The notes under the pieces are model-generated. The model saw only the letters and a list, made by a program, of their open reading frames with translations. It made no database searches and was not told where the DNA came from. DNA of 64,000 nt from Pyramidobacter piscolens (GTDB taxonomy: Bacteria; Synergistota; Synergistia; Synergistales; Dethiosulfovibrionaceae), in contig SFDM01000001.1 of assembly GCA_004558205.1 (NCBI GenBank), positions 124,001 through 188,000 on the forward strand, in the 5' to 3' direction. This document shows, piece by piece, positions 34,567-42,827 of this stretch (position 1 is its first letter; every line of letters starts with the position of its first letter). The position numbers and the translations under genes were made by a program.

Positions 34567-35916
34567 CTAGAGTTTTTCCTCCTTCATCCATTGTCTGTAC
34601 ACGCGGAAAAACACCGGCGCGAGCACCAGCATGGCGAACATGTTTGGAACGCCCTCGATGCCCGTGGAGATGTCCACCACGGTCCAGACCAGTTCCACGT
34701 CCTGCGTAACGGCGATAAAGGGCGGAATCAGCCAGAGGATATTGAATATCCACATGTTTTTCTCGCCGAAAACGTAGACCACCGAGGTTTTGTACTCGAA
34801 ATAATAGCCAATCATGGTGGTCAGAGCCGCCAGCATGACCGAGACGGAGACGATGGCCGCCCCGAAGGAACCGTAGAGCTTTGAGAAGGCGGCAATCGTC
34901 AGTTCCACGCCGTTGAGGCCGCTGTGCCACACGTCGGGAGCGGCAAGCAGAATCACCAGGGCGGTCATGGAGCACATCACGATGGTGTCGATAAAGACTT
35001 CAACGACGCCGTAAAGCCCTTGAGCGCAGGGATGGTTGGTGATCGCCGTAGCGTGAACCATGGAAGCCGTGCCGAGCCCCGCCTCGTTGGAGAAAACGCC
35101 CCGTGAAGCCCCGCGGCGGATGGCGATGATCATGGTGCTGCCCGCAAAGCCGCCGATCGCGGCGTGGGGCTTGAAAGCGTACTCAAAAATCATGACGAAC
35201 ACGCGAGGCACTTCGGCGATATTGACGACCACGACGCCAAGGGAGAACAGCACGTAAGCCGCCACAAAATAGGGCATGATGGCTTCGGCGAACTTGCCGA
35301 TGCGCTTGAAGCCGCCAAAGCACACCAGCGCGGTAAGCGCCACTGCGACGCAGACTGTAGCCATGGGGGGGACGCCGAAAGTGCTCTTCAACGCCGTCGC
35401 CATAGTATGGGGCTGTACCCACACGGCAGTGCCGAGGGCGCCCAAGATCATCATAATTCCATAAAAGAGAGCCAGGGGTTTCCATTTTTTGCCCATGCCC
35501 TTTTCGATGTAGTACATGGGACCGCCGTAGAAGGCGCCGGACTCGGTCTTTTCGCGGTATTCCACGGCCAGAACCACTTCGACGAACTTGGTCATCATGC
35601 CGAAAAGGCCCATAAGCCACATCCAGAACACGGCGCCAGGCCCGCCGATCGCGATGGCCGTAGCGACCCCCGCGATATTGCCGTTGCCCACACAGCCGGC
35701 CAAAGCGGCGGAGACTGCCTGAAGAGGTGTAATGGTTCCCTGACCGACTCCGGCGTCTTTTTTGAAAATCCGCCCAAGAGTCATTTTCAGGATATAGGGA
35801 AGCCGGCGAACTTGGAAAAAGCCGGTACCCACGCCAAAAATCAGGCCGCAGAGGAAAATCAGGATCATCATTGGCCAGCCCCACAGCTGACCGGCAAACC
35901 AGTTCAGAAACTCCAT
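34567..35916 (-). CDS. Alanine/glycine:cation symporter family protein (AGCS)
   Basis: About 449 aa with 9 to 11 membrane segments. The AGCS signature is seen in RRLPYILKMTLG, QAVSAALAGCVGNGNIAGVATAIAIGGPGAVFWMW and RRGASRGVFSNEAGLGTA. The ATG at 35916 follows GGAGG by eight bases; another ATG 18 bp earlier is less well placed. It imports alanine, glycine or related amino acids with sodium. A promoter and an inverted-repeat operator are annotated upstream. Confidence 0.93.
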   Translation of the reverse strand: MEFLNWFAGQLWGWPMMILIFLCGLIFGVGTGFFQVRRLPYILKMTLGRIFKKDAGVGQGTITPLQAVSAALAGCVGNGNIAGVATAIAIGGPGAVFWMWLMGLFGMMTKFVEVVLAVEYREKTESGAFYGGPMYYIEKGMGKKWKPLALFYGIMMILGALGTAVWVQPHTMATALKSTFGVPPMATVCVAVALTALVCFGGFKRIGKFAEAIMPYFVAAYVLFSLGVVVVNIAEVPRVFVMIFEYAFKPHAAIGGFAGSTMIIAIRRGASRGVFSNEAGLGTASMVHATAITNHPCAQGLYGVVEVFIDTIVMCSMTALVILLAAPDVWHSGLNGVELTIAAFSKLYGSFGAAIVSVSVMLAALTTMIGYYFEYKTSVVYVFGEKNMWIFNILWLIPPFIAVTQDVELVWTVVDISTGIEGVPNMFAMLVLAPVFFRVYRQWMKEEKL

Positions 35917-35944
35917 CACGAAAACCTCCATCACTCGTAAATTT

Positions 35945-35998
35945 ACTATCCGTGGGATAGTATTTTAGTAAGATAACAGAGTTTGAAAAACCTGTCAA
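35945..35998 (-). promoter_or_regulatory. Promoter and operator of the AGCS/C26 operon
   Basis: On the minus strand TTGACA (35993-35998) and TATCTT (35970-35975) are separated by 17 bp, a near-consensus sigma-70 promoter. Just downstream of the expected start lies ACTATCC GTG GGATAGT (35945-35961), a perfect 7-bp inverted repeat placed to block transcription. The repressor is not identified. Confidence 0.6.
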
Positions 35999-36199
35999 CC
36001 AGCGCATAGAAAAGTTTCCAAATTATAAAAACACATTTTATCTCAACGTTTTCAGCGCCGCCTTTTCCCACTCTTTGACGCAGGAAATCTCGCGTCCCCC
36101 ACAGGGGCTCCATTTTCTCCAAACATGATATAGTTAAGGACAGCGTCACCAACTTTTCAGCCGTTTTTTTCAGCGGCTCTCAATTGAGGAGGACCCTGC

Positions 36200-37306
36200 G
36201 TGATCAACAGCGAAAGACTTGTCAAGAACTTCATTGAATACGTGCAGATCGACAGCGAGACGGGCAACGAAGGCGCCATGATGGAGCTTCTGCTTCAAAG
36301 GCTGAAAGCCCTGGGCTGCGCCGTTAAAACTGACGGCGCTGGCAAAAAAGTGGGCTCCAACGGAGACAATATTTACGCGTTCTACAAGGGCACGCTGTCC
36401 GGCGAGCCTCTGATCTTCTCCGCCCACATGGACACCGTCAAACCCGGTAACGGAATCAGACCTCTCGTCAAAGAGGGCGTCATTTCCAGTTCAGGCGCCA
36501 CGATCCTCGGAGCCGACGACAAATCGGGCATCGCTGGAATTTTGGAAGCTTTAACGGTCATTCACGAAAAGGGCCTTCCCTGCCGCGACGTGGAGATCAT
36601 ATTCTCCATTCAGGAGGAGTCGGGCATGCTCGGCGCGGGGAATTTCGATTTCGGCCAGACCGTGGGCAAGCAGGCCGTGGTGCTCGACGGCGGCGGCGAC
36701 GTGGGAACCATTACTACCAGCGCTCCCGGCGAGCTGATCCTGAACGCCGCGGTCATCGGCAAAAGCTCCCACGCCGGAAGCGCCCCCGAACAGGGCATCA
36801 GTTCCATTCAAGTGGCGGCCCGAGGCGTGGCGGCCATGAAGCTGCTTCGTATCGACGAGGAGACCACCTGCAACATCGGCACGTTCAAGTCCGAAGGAGC
36901 CAACAACATCGTGCCAGCGCGGACCGAGATCAGCGCCGAAATCCGCAGCCGCAATCTGGACAAGCTCAACGCCCAGGCCGAACACATGTGCGGCTGCCTT
37001 CAAAAAGCCTGCGATGACGCGGGCGCCAAGCTGGAATGTACGCTGACCACCGCCTACGTCAGCTTCCAGATCGCCGACGACAACCCGCTGGTCCAGCGTG
37101 TCGAACGGGCCTGCGCGGCCATCGGGCGCCGCTCCGTCATCCGTCCCGGAGGCGGCGGCAGCGACGCCAACATCATGAACGCTCTGGGCATGAACGCCAT
37201 CGTCCTGGGCACGGGCATGAACAAAGTCCACACCACTCAGGAAAACATTTCGGTGAAAAACCTGGAGGACACCGCCCGCCTTGTGCTGGCGCTGATGACG
37301 GACTAA
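36200..37306 (+). CDS. M20 family metallopeptidase, peptidase T-like
   Basis: 368 aa. GTG start with GAGGAGG upstream. Zinc-ligand motifs follow the M20 order: FSAHMDTV (His and Asp), GADDKSG (bridging Asp), QEESGMLG (catalytic Glu pair) and a C-terminal KVHTTQENIS (His). The dimerisation domain begins near SSHAGSAPEQGISS. PepT-like enzymes cleave tripeptides at the N-terminus. It is divergent from the AGCS operon and directly abuts a 169-bp repeat whose first bases follow the stop codon. Confidence 0.93.
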   Translation: MINSERLVKNFIEYVQIDSETGNEGAMMELLLQRLKALGCAVKTDGAGKKVGSNGDNIYAFYKGTLSGEPLIFSAHMDTVKPGNGIRPLVKEGVISSSGATILGADDKSGIAGILEALTVIHEKGLPCRDVEIIFSIQEESGMLGAGNFDFGQTVGKQAVVLDGGGDVGTITTSAPGELILNAAVIGKSSHAGSAPEQGISSIQVAARGVAAMKLLRIDEETTCNIGTFKSEGANNIVPARTEISAEIRSRNLDKLNAQAEHMCGCLQKACDDAGAKLECTLTTAYVSFQIADDNPLVQRVERACAAIGRRSVIRPGGGGSDANIMNALGMNAIVLGTGMNKVHTTQENISVKNLEDTARLVLALMTD

Positions 37307-37474
37307 TACTATTTTGTAATAAAAACATAAAATGGGCACAGAGGGAACGACCCGAGGGGTATCCACCAAGCGAGTATAGGCAGGCCGAACAGGCCGAGAT
37401 AGTCTTTAGCGACTGTATGGCCCCTCGGGCCGGCCCCGGACGTTAAGTTCAGCTGTTCTATTGATAATTAATAT
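37306..37474 (+). repeat. 169-bp dispersed repeat, copy 1
   Basis: Near-identical, in opposite orientation, to 61770-61938. Both are exactly 169 bp from ATACTATTTTG to ATTGATAATTAATAT. It contains an outer inverted pair (GACCCGAGGGG ... CCCCTCGGGCC), a short hairpin GGCCGAACAGGCC and a second AGTCTTTAGCGACT. The copy begins at the peptidase stop codon. No ORF is conserved. Confidence 0.85.
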
Positions 37475-37648
37475 AAAAGCTCAAAAAACGCGTTCTTTCA
37501 CCAAACAATCCTGCGTGGCTGCCGTCCTTCAATGGAGGCACGGCCGCGCAGGACTATTTTTTACTCAGGAAACAACTTCACAATATTCTGACAAAAACTT
37601 ATTATCCACGAACCTAAATGGCTGCTGCGTTTTTAAGATTCGCTGCTC

Positions 37649-37700
37649 ATTATCAATAATAATTACTGTTATTGACAAATCTCAAAAGCTATGGTATTCT
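37649..37700 (+). promoter_or_regulatory. ahpC promoter with PerR/Fur-like box
   Basis: TTGACA (37672-37677) and TATTCT (37695-37700) are 17 bp apart. Directly upstream, ATTATCAATAATAAT (37649-37663) is a 7-1-7 imperfect palindrome close to the PerR box TTATAATnATTATAA. A perR gene lies in the same locus, which supports the assignment. Confidence 0.6.
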
Positions 37701-37805
37701 TCCATCAGTTAAACATGACGAACCGGACAAAAAAGATCTGGTCACTTTGATCCGGTTCATAAAAGAGAGGGGACTGCGTTGCCCCATCTACAAGGAGGAA
37801 CTATT

Positions 37806-38369
37806 ATGTCATTGATCAACAAAGAAGTGAGCGAATTTTCCGTACAGGCCTATGTGAACGGCAAGTTTGAAACTGTGAAAAAAGAGGACATTCTGGGCAA
37901 GTGGAGCGTGTTTTTTTTCTATCCCGCAGACTTCACCTTCGTCTGCCCCACCGAACTGGAGGACCTGGCGAACAAATACGCCGAGTTCAAGGCCGCCGGC
38001 TGCGAGATCTATTCCGTGTCCTGTGACACCCATTTTGTGCACAAGGCGTGGCATGACGCTTCGGACCGCATCAAGAAGATTCAGTACGTCATGCTGGCCG
38101 ATCCCAATCACGACCTGGCCAGAGACTTCGACGTCCTCATCGAAGGCGCGGGCTTGTCGGAGCGCGGTTCTTTCATCGTCAACCCCGAAGGCAAAATCGT
38201 CTCCTATGAAGTGAACGCCGGCAACGTGGGACGCAACGCCGACGAACTTTTCCGCAAGCTTCAGGCCTGCCAGTTTGTCCACGAGCACGGCGATGAAGTA
38301 TGCCCCGCCAAATGGAAGCCAGGCGCAGAGACTCTTAAACCCACCCTCGACCTCGTAGGGCAGCTCTAA
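37806..38369 (+). CDS. ahpC: Peroxiredoxin AhpC (typical 2-Cys)
   Basis: 187 aa from the ATG preceded by AAGGAGG. The peroxidatic cysteine C47 is in FYPADFTFVCPTELED and the resolving cysteine near the end in DEVCPAKWKPG. It reduces hydrogen peroxide, alkyl hydroperoxides and peroxynitrite, and is re-reduced by the AhpF-like protein encoded downstream. Expected cytosolic decamer. A partial terminator follows, so ahpC should be more highly expressed than the reductase. Confidence 0.96.
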   Translation: MSLINKEVSEFSVQAYVNGKFETVKKEDILGKWSVFFFYPADFTFVCPTELEDLANKYAEFKAAGCEIYSVSCDTHFVHKAWHDASDRIKKIQYVMLADPNHDLARDFDVLIEGAGLSERGSFIVNPEGKIVSYEVNAGNVGRNADELFRKLQACQFVHEHGDEVCPAKWKPGAETLKPTLDLVGQL

Positions 38370-38376
38370 ACATCAA

Positions 38377-38412
38377 AGAGGGCGTCCGCGCTGTGCAGCG
38401 CAGACGCCCTCT
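38377..38412 (+). terminator. Hairpin between ahpC and the reductase gene
   Basis: AGAGGGCGTC (38377-38386) pairs with GACGCCCTCT (38403-38412), with more pairing inside the loop. Only a weak U-run follows, so read-through to the reductase gene is expected. Confidence 0.7.
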
Positions 38413-38490
38413 TCTGTGCTGCCACGGCCCGGGCCGCGGAAAAAGGCGCTGCTCCCCAAGCGGCGCATGATGATGAAGAAAGGAATTGCC

Positions 38491-40113
38491 ATGGACAATC
38501 TTTATGACGCGATTATCGTCGGCGGCGGGCCTGCAGGCCTGACAGCCGCCATTTATCTGGCCCGGGCGCGCTACAGGGTGCTCGTGGTCGAAAAAGACCA
38601 CTTCGGCGGCCAGATCACCATCACCAATGAAGTGGTCAACTTCCCCGGAGTGGAGCGCGCCAGCGGCGCGGCCCTGACCGAAACCATGCGGCGGCAGGCT
38701 CTGAGCTTCGGAGCAGAGTTCCTGCTGGCAGACGTTGAAAGCCTCTCGGCGGAGGGCGACGTCAAAGTCGTGAAAACCAGCCGGGGAGAACTTCGTGCTT
38801 TCGGCGTCCTGATCGCTACGGGCGCCCGGCCACGTACGGTGGGCTTCAAGGGCGAATCAGAATTCCGCGGCAGAGGCGTGGCCTACTGCGCTACCTGCGA
38901 CGGCGAGTTTTTTACAGGCAAGGAAGTGTTCGTCGTGGGCGGAGGTTTTGCCGCCGCCGAAGAGAGCGTGTTCCTCACGAAATACGCGAAACACGTGACC
39001 ATCCTGATACGCCAGGATGATTTTACCTGCGCTCAGTCGGTGGCGGCAGCGGCCCGCGGCCATGAGAAGATTTCGGTGCTCACGAACACTCAGGTGGACG
39101 AGGTCAGCGGCGACAGCGCCCTGCGCAGCGTGAGCTGGCACAACAGGATTACCGGGGAAAAGGGGGGCTTTACGGCACCTGAGGGCGAAAGTTTCGGCCT
39201 TTTCGTCTTCGCCGGCTATGTGCCCGCGACAGAACTGCTGAGGGGGCTCGTCGAACTGGACGAACAGGGCTACGTGATCACCGACCGCACCATGCGCACC
39301 TCCGTTGAAGGGCTTTACGCCGCCGGCGACGTATGCGTCAAGCCTCTGCGCCAGGTGGTCACCGCGGTAGGCGACGGGGCGCTGGCCGCCACAGAGCTGG
39401 AACGGCATGCCGCGGCGATGCAGAAGAAAACGGGGCTGACGCCCCGCCGTCCTTCCGCCGGCAGCGCACACAACCCCCAAAAAGAAGACCGTGCTTCCGA
39501 CGACGTTTTTGACGCCGACACCACGGCACAGCTCAAGGCTCTCTTCTCGAAAATGGCGGCTCCGCTGACACTGGAGCTGCACCTGAACGACAGTGCTCTC
39601 TCGCGGGAACTGCAAGGCTACATGGAAAAACTGGCGGGACTGACGGACAAACTGTCCCTGTCAAAGAAAGAGGGTCAGGGAGAAGACCTCCCCTGCGTCC
39701 GCGTCAACAGAGCCGACGGAAGCTGGTCAGGGCTGGCCTTCCACGGCGTCCCGGGCGGCCACGAGTTCACGTCCTTCGTGCTGGGGCTTTACAACACGGC
39801 GGGCCCCGGGCAGAGCCTGGATGACGAGACCAAGGCGGCGATCGGGGCCATCGCCAGCCCTGTGAACCTGAAAATACTGGTATCGCTCTCCTGCACTATG
39901 TGCCCCGAACTGGTGACAGCCGCTCAGAGGCTGGCGGCCGACAATCCGCTGGTGACCGCGGAAGTCTACGACCTGAACCACTTCCCCGGCCTGCAAAAGC
40001 GCTACAACGTGATGAGCGTGCCCTGCCTGGTGGTCAACGACAGCCAGGTCAGCTTCGGCAAGAAGAACATCCGCCAGATTCTGGAGATCATTTCAAAAGC
40101 CCTGCAGTCCTGA
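38491..40113 (+). CDS. AhpF-like peroxiredoxin reductase with C-terminal thioredoxin-fold domain
   Basis: 540 aa. The first about 300 residues are a thioredoxin-reductase-type flavoprotein: FAD motif GGGPAGLTAA at 11-20, redox CATCDG near 132, NAD(P)H motif VVGGGFAAAEES and FAD motif GLYAAGDV. After a linker comes a double thioredoxin-fold domain with CTMCPEL near 467. In classical AhpF this redox domain is at the N-terminus; here it is at the C-terminus. It passes electrons from NAD(P)H to AhpC. The ATG at 38491 is chosen because the flavin motif begins at once. Confidence 0.9.
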   Translation: MDNLYDAIIVGGGPAGLTAAIYLARARYRVLVVEKDHFGGQITITNEVVNFPGVERASGAALTETMRRQALSFGAEFLLADVESLSAEGDVKVVKTSRGELRAFGVLIATGARPRTVGFKGESEFRGRGVAYCATCDGEFFTGKEVFVVGGGFAAAEESVFLTKYAKHVTILIRQDDFTCAQSVAAAARGHEKISVLTNTQVDEVSGDSALRSVSWHNRITGEKGGFTAPEGESFGLFVFAGYVPATELLRGLVELDEQGYVITDRTMRTSVEGLYAAGDVCVKPLRQVVTAVGDGALAATELERHAAAMQKKTGLTPRRPSAGSAHNPQKEDRASDDVFDADTTAQLKALFSKMAAPLTLELHLNDSALSRELQGYMEKLAGLTDKLSLSKKEGQGEDLPCVRVNRADGSWSGLAFHGVPGGHEFTSFVLGLYNTAGPGQSLDDETKAAIGAIASPVNLKILVSLSCTMCPELVTAAQRLAADNPLVTAEVYDLNHFPGLQKRYNVMSVPCLVVNDSQVSFGKKNIRQILEIISKALQS

Positions 40114-40311
40114 TCCGCTGCGTTTTGACACGGCATAGGCTCAGCCTGGAACAGCGCAAGACAGCGAAAGCTTTTCATGACAAGCGAAGAATTGTGCTAT
40201 ACTACTGCAAACAGCACAGTCCAGCTTCAAATCTGGATAACCTTGCCGAAATTCTGAATTTACGGTCCTGACTCTGCTCACGGATAAGAAAAACACAAAG
40301 GGTGATCTTCT

Positions 40312-40737
40312 ATGGAAAAAAAACTGCGCTACTCCCGTCAAAGAGAAGAGATCTACCAGTATCTGTGTTCGTCCCATGAACACCCTTCCGCGGAGACGAT
40401 CTATCAGGAGCTTCGGGAAAAGGTGGAGGGGCTGAGCCTGGGGACCGTGTACCGCAATCTCCATCTTCTGGAAGAACTGGGCAAGATCCGCAAGGTGGCG
40501 AACTATCAGAATACGGACCGTTACGACGTCCGCTGCGCCGATCACGTGCACTTCATCTGCCAAAGCTGCCACCGTATTTTGGACCTTCCCGAGGTCCAGC
40601 CCGAGGAGATCCGTTCCATGCTGCACCTCGGACAGGATTACAAACTTCTGCAGGTGGACCTCACGCTGTCGGGCCTCTGCCCTCAGTGCCGCACAAAAGA
40701 GCGGAAAGAAGAACAGGATCAGAACACGGAACACTGA
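40312..40737 (+). CDS. perR: Fur family peroxide repressor PerR
   Basis: 141 aa. The winged helix (SAETIYQELREKVEGLSLGTVYRNLHLL) is followed by the metal-binding domain with structural zinc cysteines C83/C86 (CQSC) and C123/C126 (CPQC). Candidate regulatory ligands H24, D72, H78, H80 and D91 fit the PerR site where iron-catalysed histidine oxidation is the sensor. Placement 200 bp after the peroxiredoxin reductase supports PerR over Fur. It would repress ahpC through the box at 37649. Confidence 0.9.
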   Translation: MEKKLRYSRQREEIYQYLCSSHEHPSAETIYQELREKVEGLSLGTVYRNLHLLEELGKIRKVANYQNTDRYDVRCADHVHFICQSCHRILDLPEVQPEEIRSMLHLGQDYKLLQVDLTLSGLCPQCRTKERKEEQDQNTEH

Positions 40738-40749
40738 GAAGTCCCAAAC

Positions 40750-40804
40750 AAAAGCAGAAGCGCCGGCAAGACTGAAATGCAGTCTTGCCGGCGCTTCTGC
40801 TTTT
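40750..40804 (+). terminator. Rho-independent terminator of perR
   Basis: AAAAGCAGAAGCGCCGGCAA and its complement ending at 40804 form a 24-bp perfect stem with flanking A and T runs. Confidence 0.88.
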
Positions 40805-40832
40805 AGAGAACCCAAGTGTTAGAGAGCTCATA

Positions 40833-41119
40833 ATACTAATTTCCCATTGAAGTTCTTAATATAAAATCGAAGAGCCACGTCAAAAGATTTCAACGCAAAG
40901 GGCGCAAAGGTTCGCAAAGGAAACCCTTGAAAGACTTTTAGAACTGCAAGATCAAGCAAAATTTATAAATTTCCATCATGTTAATTCGTTTTTTAGTTAA
41001 TAATTTAGGTTTTGTTTTTCCTTTGCGTCCTTTGCGCCCTTTCTCTTCAGCCTTTGCGTTGAAATCCTTTAACTTTGATCTTCGGTCCGGCATTAAGCAT
41101 GTTTAATACAAATTAGTAT
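40833..41119 (+). mobile_element. MITE-like CGCAAAGG element, copy D (most complete)
   Basis: It starts ATACTAATTT and ends AAATTAGTAT, with imperfect inverted ends about 70 bp long (the ends share GTTCTTAAT/GCTTAAT, CGAAGA and GATTTCAACGCAAAGG). The centre is AT-rich with ATTAATAATTTAGG-like sequence. It has no ORF. It is the reverse complement of copy A at 953-1169. Confidence 0.8.
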
Positions 41120-41189
41120 AAGATGACGAATGTCCAGAGCTCCCCGCAACAACCAGTAATTTTACCCTTTGCCAAGTTGAAAGCCGGAT

Positions 41190-41345
41190 CCAAAGATTTC
41201 AACGCAGAGGCCGCAGAGGGCGCAAAGGAGAAACAATCCAATATAATGACAATCTATAAATTCGGCTCGACTTCATGATCCTAAACAACGTCAAATTTTT
41301 CCTTTGCGGCCTTTACGCCCCTTCGCGCTACAGTCTTTTAATCCC
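41190..41345 (+). repeat. Degenerate CGCAAAGG repeat, copy E
   Basis: AAAGATTTCAACGCAGAGG near 41193 and TTCCTTTGCGGCC near 41300 follow the same plan as copy D with many changes and shorter ends. It lies 70 bp beyond copy D and ends near the hisD stop codon. Confidence 0.65.
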
Positions 41346-41378
41346 GTGCCTGCCGGCAGCGCGATGACGGCCTCTTTC

Positions 41379-42662
41379 TCAGGCCTTCGTCTTCAACTCC
41401 AGCCGCACTTCCGCAGCCCGGGCATGGGCGCTCAGCCCCTCGCCGCGCGCCATGACGGCGGCCACGGGAGCCAGGCGTTTCGCGCCTTCGGGGGCAATCC
41501 TCTGGAAGGTGCTGACTTTCATGAAGGTCAGCGCCGACACGCCGCCGGTGTAACGGGCCGCGCCCATGGTGGGCAGCGTGTGGTTGGTGCCCGCCACATA
41601 ATCGCCGAAAACTTCCGCCGAGCCCTCGCCCACAAACAGCGAGCCGTAATTCCTCAAAAAAGGCGTCAGGGCGTCGGGCTCTGCCACGTTGACTTCCAGG
41701 TGCTCAGGTGCCATGTCATTGGCCAGTTCTGCAGCCTCGCCCAGCGAGTCCACGACGATAATGCGGCCGTTATCACGCCAGGAAAGGGACGCGATTTCAG
41801 CCGTGTCCAGGCTTTTCAGCTGCAGGGCCACTTCGGCACCGACCGCGGCTGCCAGCTCCTTCGACGTGGTGATCAGGATACCCGAAGCGTCCACATCGTG
41901 TTCGGACTGCGCCAGCAGGTCCGCCGCGATGATGCGGGGGTCGGCGGTACTGTCGGCGATCACCAGGACCTCGCTGGGACCGGCTACGAAGTCGATGCCC
42001 ACCTTGCCGTAAACCTGGCGCTTGGCCTCGGTCACATACTTGTTGCCAGGACCGACGATCTTCGCCACCGCCTTGATGCTGTCGGTCCCCCAGGCAAAAG
42101 CGGCAATCGCCTGAGCCCCGCCGATAGCATAAATCTCATCGACGCCAGCGATTTTCAGCGCCGCCAGCGTGGCCGGATGGGGCAGCGAGCTTCCCTTCAT
42201 GGGCGGCACCGAAGCGCAGACGCGGCGCACGCCCGCCGTTTTTGCGGGAATGGCGAGCATTAAAGCCGTCGAAAAAAGCGGGTGGTTCCCGCCTGGAATA
42301 TAGCAGCAGCAGGAGTCTACGGGGATCACTCGCTGCCCCAGCCACACGCCCGGCGACATTTCCGTGGCGGGTATGGAGGCTAGGCTCCTCAGCTGTACTT
42401 TCGCGAAGTTTCTGATATTGGCGGCCGCCGTCTCCAGCGCGCGGCGCAGATCCGCCGGCAGAGACGCTTCCGCGGCGGCGATGTCCGCCGCGGAAACCCT
42501 GAAGGACTCAGAGGGCATCCCGCCAAAACGTTCGTTATACATGGCCACGGCGCCGTCGCCGCCGCGGCGCACCGTCTCGATGATCTCCGATACCGCCGCA
42601 ACGACCGAAGGGTTGCGGCCGCCGGATTCGCGGTTAGGCGCGTCTTTGTAATATGTATACAT
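41379..42662 (-). CDS. Histidinol dehydrogenase family protein (HisD-like)
   Basis: 427 aa, full length. Motifs: GPGNKYVTEAKRQVYG, DFVAGPSEVLV, zinc-binding LLAQSEHDVDA, the catalytic Glu-His in MAPEHLEV, and FGDYVAGTNHTLPT. GAGGTG precedes the ATG. True HisD oxidises L-histidinol twice to histidine. No other his gene is in the window, and the segment YIPGGNHPLFSTALM is closer to HisD paralogues such as sulfopropanediol 3-dehydrogenase than to classical HisD. The gene is monocistronic, so biosynthetic or catabolic use is undecided. Confidence 0.85.
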   Translation of the reverse strand: MYTYYKDAPNRESGGRNPSVVAAVSEIIETVRRGGDGAVAMYNERFGGMPSESFRVSAADIAAAEASLPADLRRALETAAANIRNFAKVQLRSLASIPATEMSPGVWLGQRVIPVDSCCCYIPGGNHPLFSTALMLAIPAKTAGVRRVCASVPPMKGSSLPHPATLAALKIAGVDEIYAIGGAQAIAAFAWGTDSIKAVAKIVGPGNKYVTEAKRQVYGKVGIDFVAGPSEVLVIADSTADPRIIAADLLAQSEHDVDASGILITTSKELAAAVGAEVALQLKSLDTAEIASLSWRDNGRIIVVDSLGEAAELANDMAPEHLEVNVAEPDALTPFLRNYGSLFVGEGSAEVFGDYVAGTNHTLPTMGAARYTGGVSALTFMKVSTFQRIAPEGAKRLAPVAAVMARGEGLSAHARAAEVRLELKTKA

Positions 42663-42741
42663 TTTTTCACCTCATGTCTTTGCCTTATTTTTCAATTTCC
42701 CATTGTAAATTGTTATTATAGCTCAAGACCTTTCAGCCGTC

Positions 42742-42780
42742 AAAAAAGCCGGCATACTCGCGATAAAGTACGCCGGCCCT
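42742..42780 (-). terminator. Terminator of rfbA
   Basis: GCCGGCATACT pairs with GTACGCCGGC around a short loop; the leftward transcript ends in TTTTTT. Confidence 0.83.
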
Positions 42781-42827
42781 TCTCCATAACGCGGAACTGC
42801 TGCGAAGCCCTTGCGAAAGGAGGCGGC

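Noticed and set aside
34164..35940. Long antisense frames opposite the AGCS and C26 genes
   Set aside because: GC-rich codon shadow; no motifs and no start signals.
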